Positions 63,115 to 64,000 of a stretch of 64,000 bases of DNA are shown piece by piece. The stretch's first letter is position 1. Each line of letters begins with the position of its first letter. The stretch comes from CAYTLW01 sp964438735 (lineage in GTDB: Bacteria; Myxococcota_A; UBA9042), in assembly GCA_964438735.1 (NCBI GenBank), contig CAYTLW010000028.1:3397-67396 (forward strand), read 5' to 3'. The notes beneath the pieces are model-generated. The model worked only from the letters and a program-made list of their open reading frames with translations. It searched no databases and was not told the DNA's origin. The translations under genes and the position numbers were made by a program.

Positions 63115-63465
63115 CTAGGTGCAAGCGCTGCCGGGACACTCCGCATCTGCCGTGCACGAGCAACCCGGCTGGCCAGGACAGCCCTGCGAAACATTGTCGG
63201 CCGAGCCGGCGTCGGCAAGGCCGGAATCTGGAGCACCCGCATCGGGCGTGCCCGCGTCGGCGGGTCCCGTGTCAGCGGGGCCCGCGTCCGGCGGGCCCGC
63301 GTCATGTGTGTCCGTGGGGACCACCTCTCCGCCGCCGTCCTCTTCCACGTCCGCTGTGGTGGCGTCTGCCTTGGTCTCGGGTTCGTCGGTGCAACCGGTG
63401 ACAAACAGACAACAGATCACCAGCCCGACGCCGAAGCATCGGGACGAAACCACCATACGCAACAT
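63115..63465 (-). CDS. Signal peptide and stalk of the giant NHL protein (5' fragment)
   Basis: A 116-residue fragment starting at ATG 63465, behind a G-rich site; an in-frame upstream start at 63558 would precede the signal peptide. The signal peptide ends in lipobox VTGC, so the giant protein is a lipoprotein. A stalk of PDAGPADTG-like units and the first Cys module (GCPGQPGCSC, ADAECPGSAC) follow. The frame hits TAG at 63115-63117 directly after SACT, yet continues in the same frame as LADGSRACAAPCGNGC. A substitution of GAG, CAG or AAG to TAG would explain it. Without readthrough the product is only a short lipoprotein. Confidence 0.8.
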   Translation of the reverse strand: MLRMVVSSRCFGVGLVICCLFVTGCTDEPETKADATTADVEEDGGGEVVPTDTHDAGPPDAGPADTGPADAGTPDAGAPDSGLADAGSADNVSQGCPGQPGCSCTADAECPGSACT

Positions 63466-63665
63466 GGAATCCCCCCCAGAGGAACTGGTCGCAACCAGCG
63501 CGGTTCTAACCACGAGATGGTGGAGGCCCGCGCCCGCACAGTCAACAGGCAAATTCATCCATTTCTACGGTTTACCGCCGTCATGATCGCCATGATAGAC
63601 GAGTATTCGCGCGGCCAGTCTGTCGCCCAATGGGTCGATTTACACCCTGATTCCGGCCTTGAACG

Positions 63666-63695
63666 TTGCGAAGCCCCCCGCGCGGTCGGTACGAT
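63666..63695 (+). promoter_or_regulatory. Putative promoter of the acylphosphatase gene
   Basis: TTGCGA (4 of 6), an 18-bp spacer, then TACGAT (4 of 6), 17 nt before the ATG at 63713. The rest of the 247-bp space between the divergent starts shows nothing else recognisable. Confidence 0.35.
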
Positions 63696-63712
63696 GTACC
63701 CAGGAGGTCGCC

Positions 63713-63991
63713 ATGGCCACAGCACGCGCCCACATGAACATCACCGGTCGAGTCCAGGGGGTCTGGTACCGCGCCAGCGCCGAAGCCAAAGCCGCAGAGT
63801 TGGGCCTGGCGGGCTGGGTACGCAACCTGCCCGATGGCTCCGTGGAAGCGGTCGCAGAGGGCGAACGGGCCAGCGTGGTGGCCATGATTGCATGGCTTCA
63901 CGACGGGCCGGCCGGGGCTCGCGTGGAGGCGGTGGACCTGCGTTGGGAGGAGCCTGCGGGCGCTTCGACAGGATTCCGCGTGCGGCGCTGA
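63713..63991 (+). CDS. acyP: Acylphosphatase
   Basis: A 92-residue cytoplasmic enzyme that hydrolyses acyl phosphates such as acetyl phosphate or 1,3-bisphosphoglycerate. The active-site loop GRVQGVWYR supplies the phosphate-binding Arg, and the catalytic Asn lies in GWVRNLPDGSVE. Length and motif order match the family. The ATG at 63713 has AGGAGG 6 nt upstream; an in-frame extension to 63659 lacks one. It is divergent from the giant NHL gene and has no obvious functional link to it. Confidence 0.97.
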   Translation: MATARAHMNITGRVQGVWYRASAEAKAAELGLAGWVRNLPDGSVEAVAEGERASVVAMIAWLHDGPAGARVEAVDLRWEEPAGASTGFRVRR

Positions 63992-64000
63992 GCGTCGCGA

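Noticed and set aside
63115..63117. TAG as pyrrolysine or other recoded codon
   Set aside because: No suppressor tRNA or pyrrolysine genes are visible, and the flanking sequence shows no recoding signal. A point mutation or base-call error is simpler.

Overview
This is a GC-rich window from a scaffolded draft or metagenome-assembled genome, with two 100-N gaps at 12770-12869 and 36371-36470. The gene content points to Myxococcota or a close deltaproteobacterial relative. The signs are MopE-type CDGxDNDCDG motifs, NHL propellers with Cys-rich linkers, thrombospondin type 3 repeats with a MYXO-CTERM-like sorting signal, an FHA-domain sigma54 activator, and about a dozen lipoproteins with D/G/A/P-rich linkers. 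This assignment is inferred from gene content; no rRNA gene is present to confirm it.

Layout. (1) 3-9545 (+): a giant Cys-rich/NHL surface protein, 5'-truncated by the window edge and broken by two frameshifts. (2) 9598-17453: an ABM-VOC fusion, an overlapping carbonic anhydrase/SulP pair, a 13-bp tandem array containing the first gap, an unknown protein, and a divergent polysaccharide flippase/O-antigen ligase pair. (3) 17592-22205: a lipoprotein alpha/beta hydrolase, an S9 peptidase, a RAYT transposase unit with compound inverted ends, and tRNA-Arg(UCU). (4) 22376-32783: a Cys-rich lipoprotein, a 1981-residue TSP3 adhesin joined to a beta-barrel, and a TPR/CsgG-like protein. (5) 32955-41902: a three-gene membrane protein/lipoprotein operon, several unknown genes, a VWA lipoprotein, and a Cys-rich lipoprotein. 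(6) 41995-51969: a small ABM-like protein, a TonB-dependent receptor, a lipoprotein GH57 amylase, an NrfJ-like His-rich lipoprotein, an FHA-sigma54 activator, and a lipoprotein gene preceded by a consensus -24/-12 promoter. (7) 52057-63465 (-): a second giant NHL/Cys-rich lipoprotein, split by an in-frame amber codon. (8) An acylphosphatase at the right edge.

How the genes fit together. Most products appear to be exported or surface-anchored: giant propeller proteins, a TSP3 adhesin, a polysaccharide flippase and ligase, secreted peptidase, esterase and amylase, and a TonB receptor. The clearest regulatory unit is the FHA-sigma54 activator at 49506-50942. It lies directly upstream of a lipoprotein gene whose promoter matches TGGCAC-N5-TTGCT and is preceded by tandem GTGTG/CACAC sites where an activator would be expected to bind. 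The two giant genes point toward each other from opposite ends of the window, share domain order, and build their propellers in multiples of six blades.
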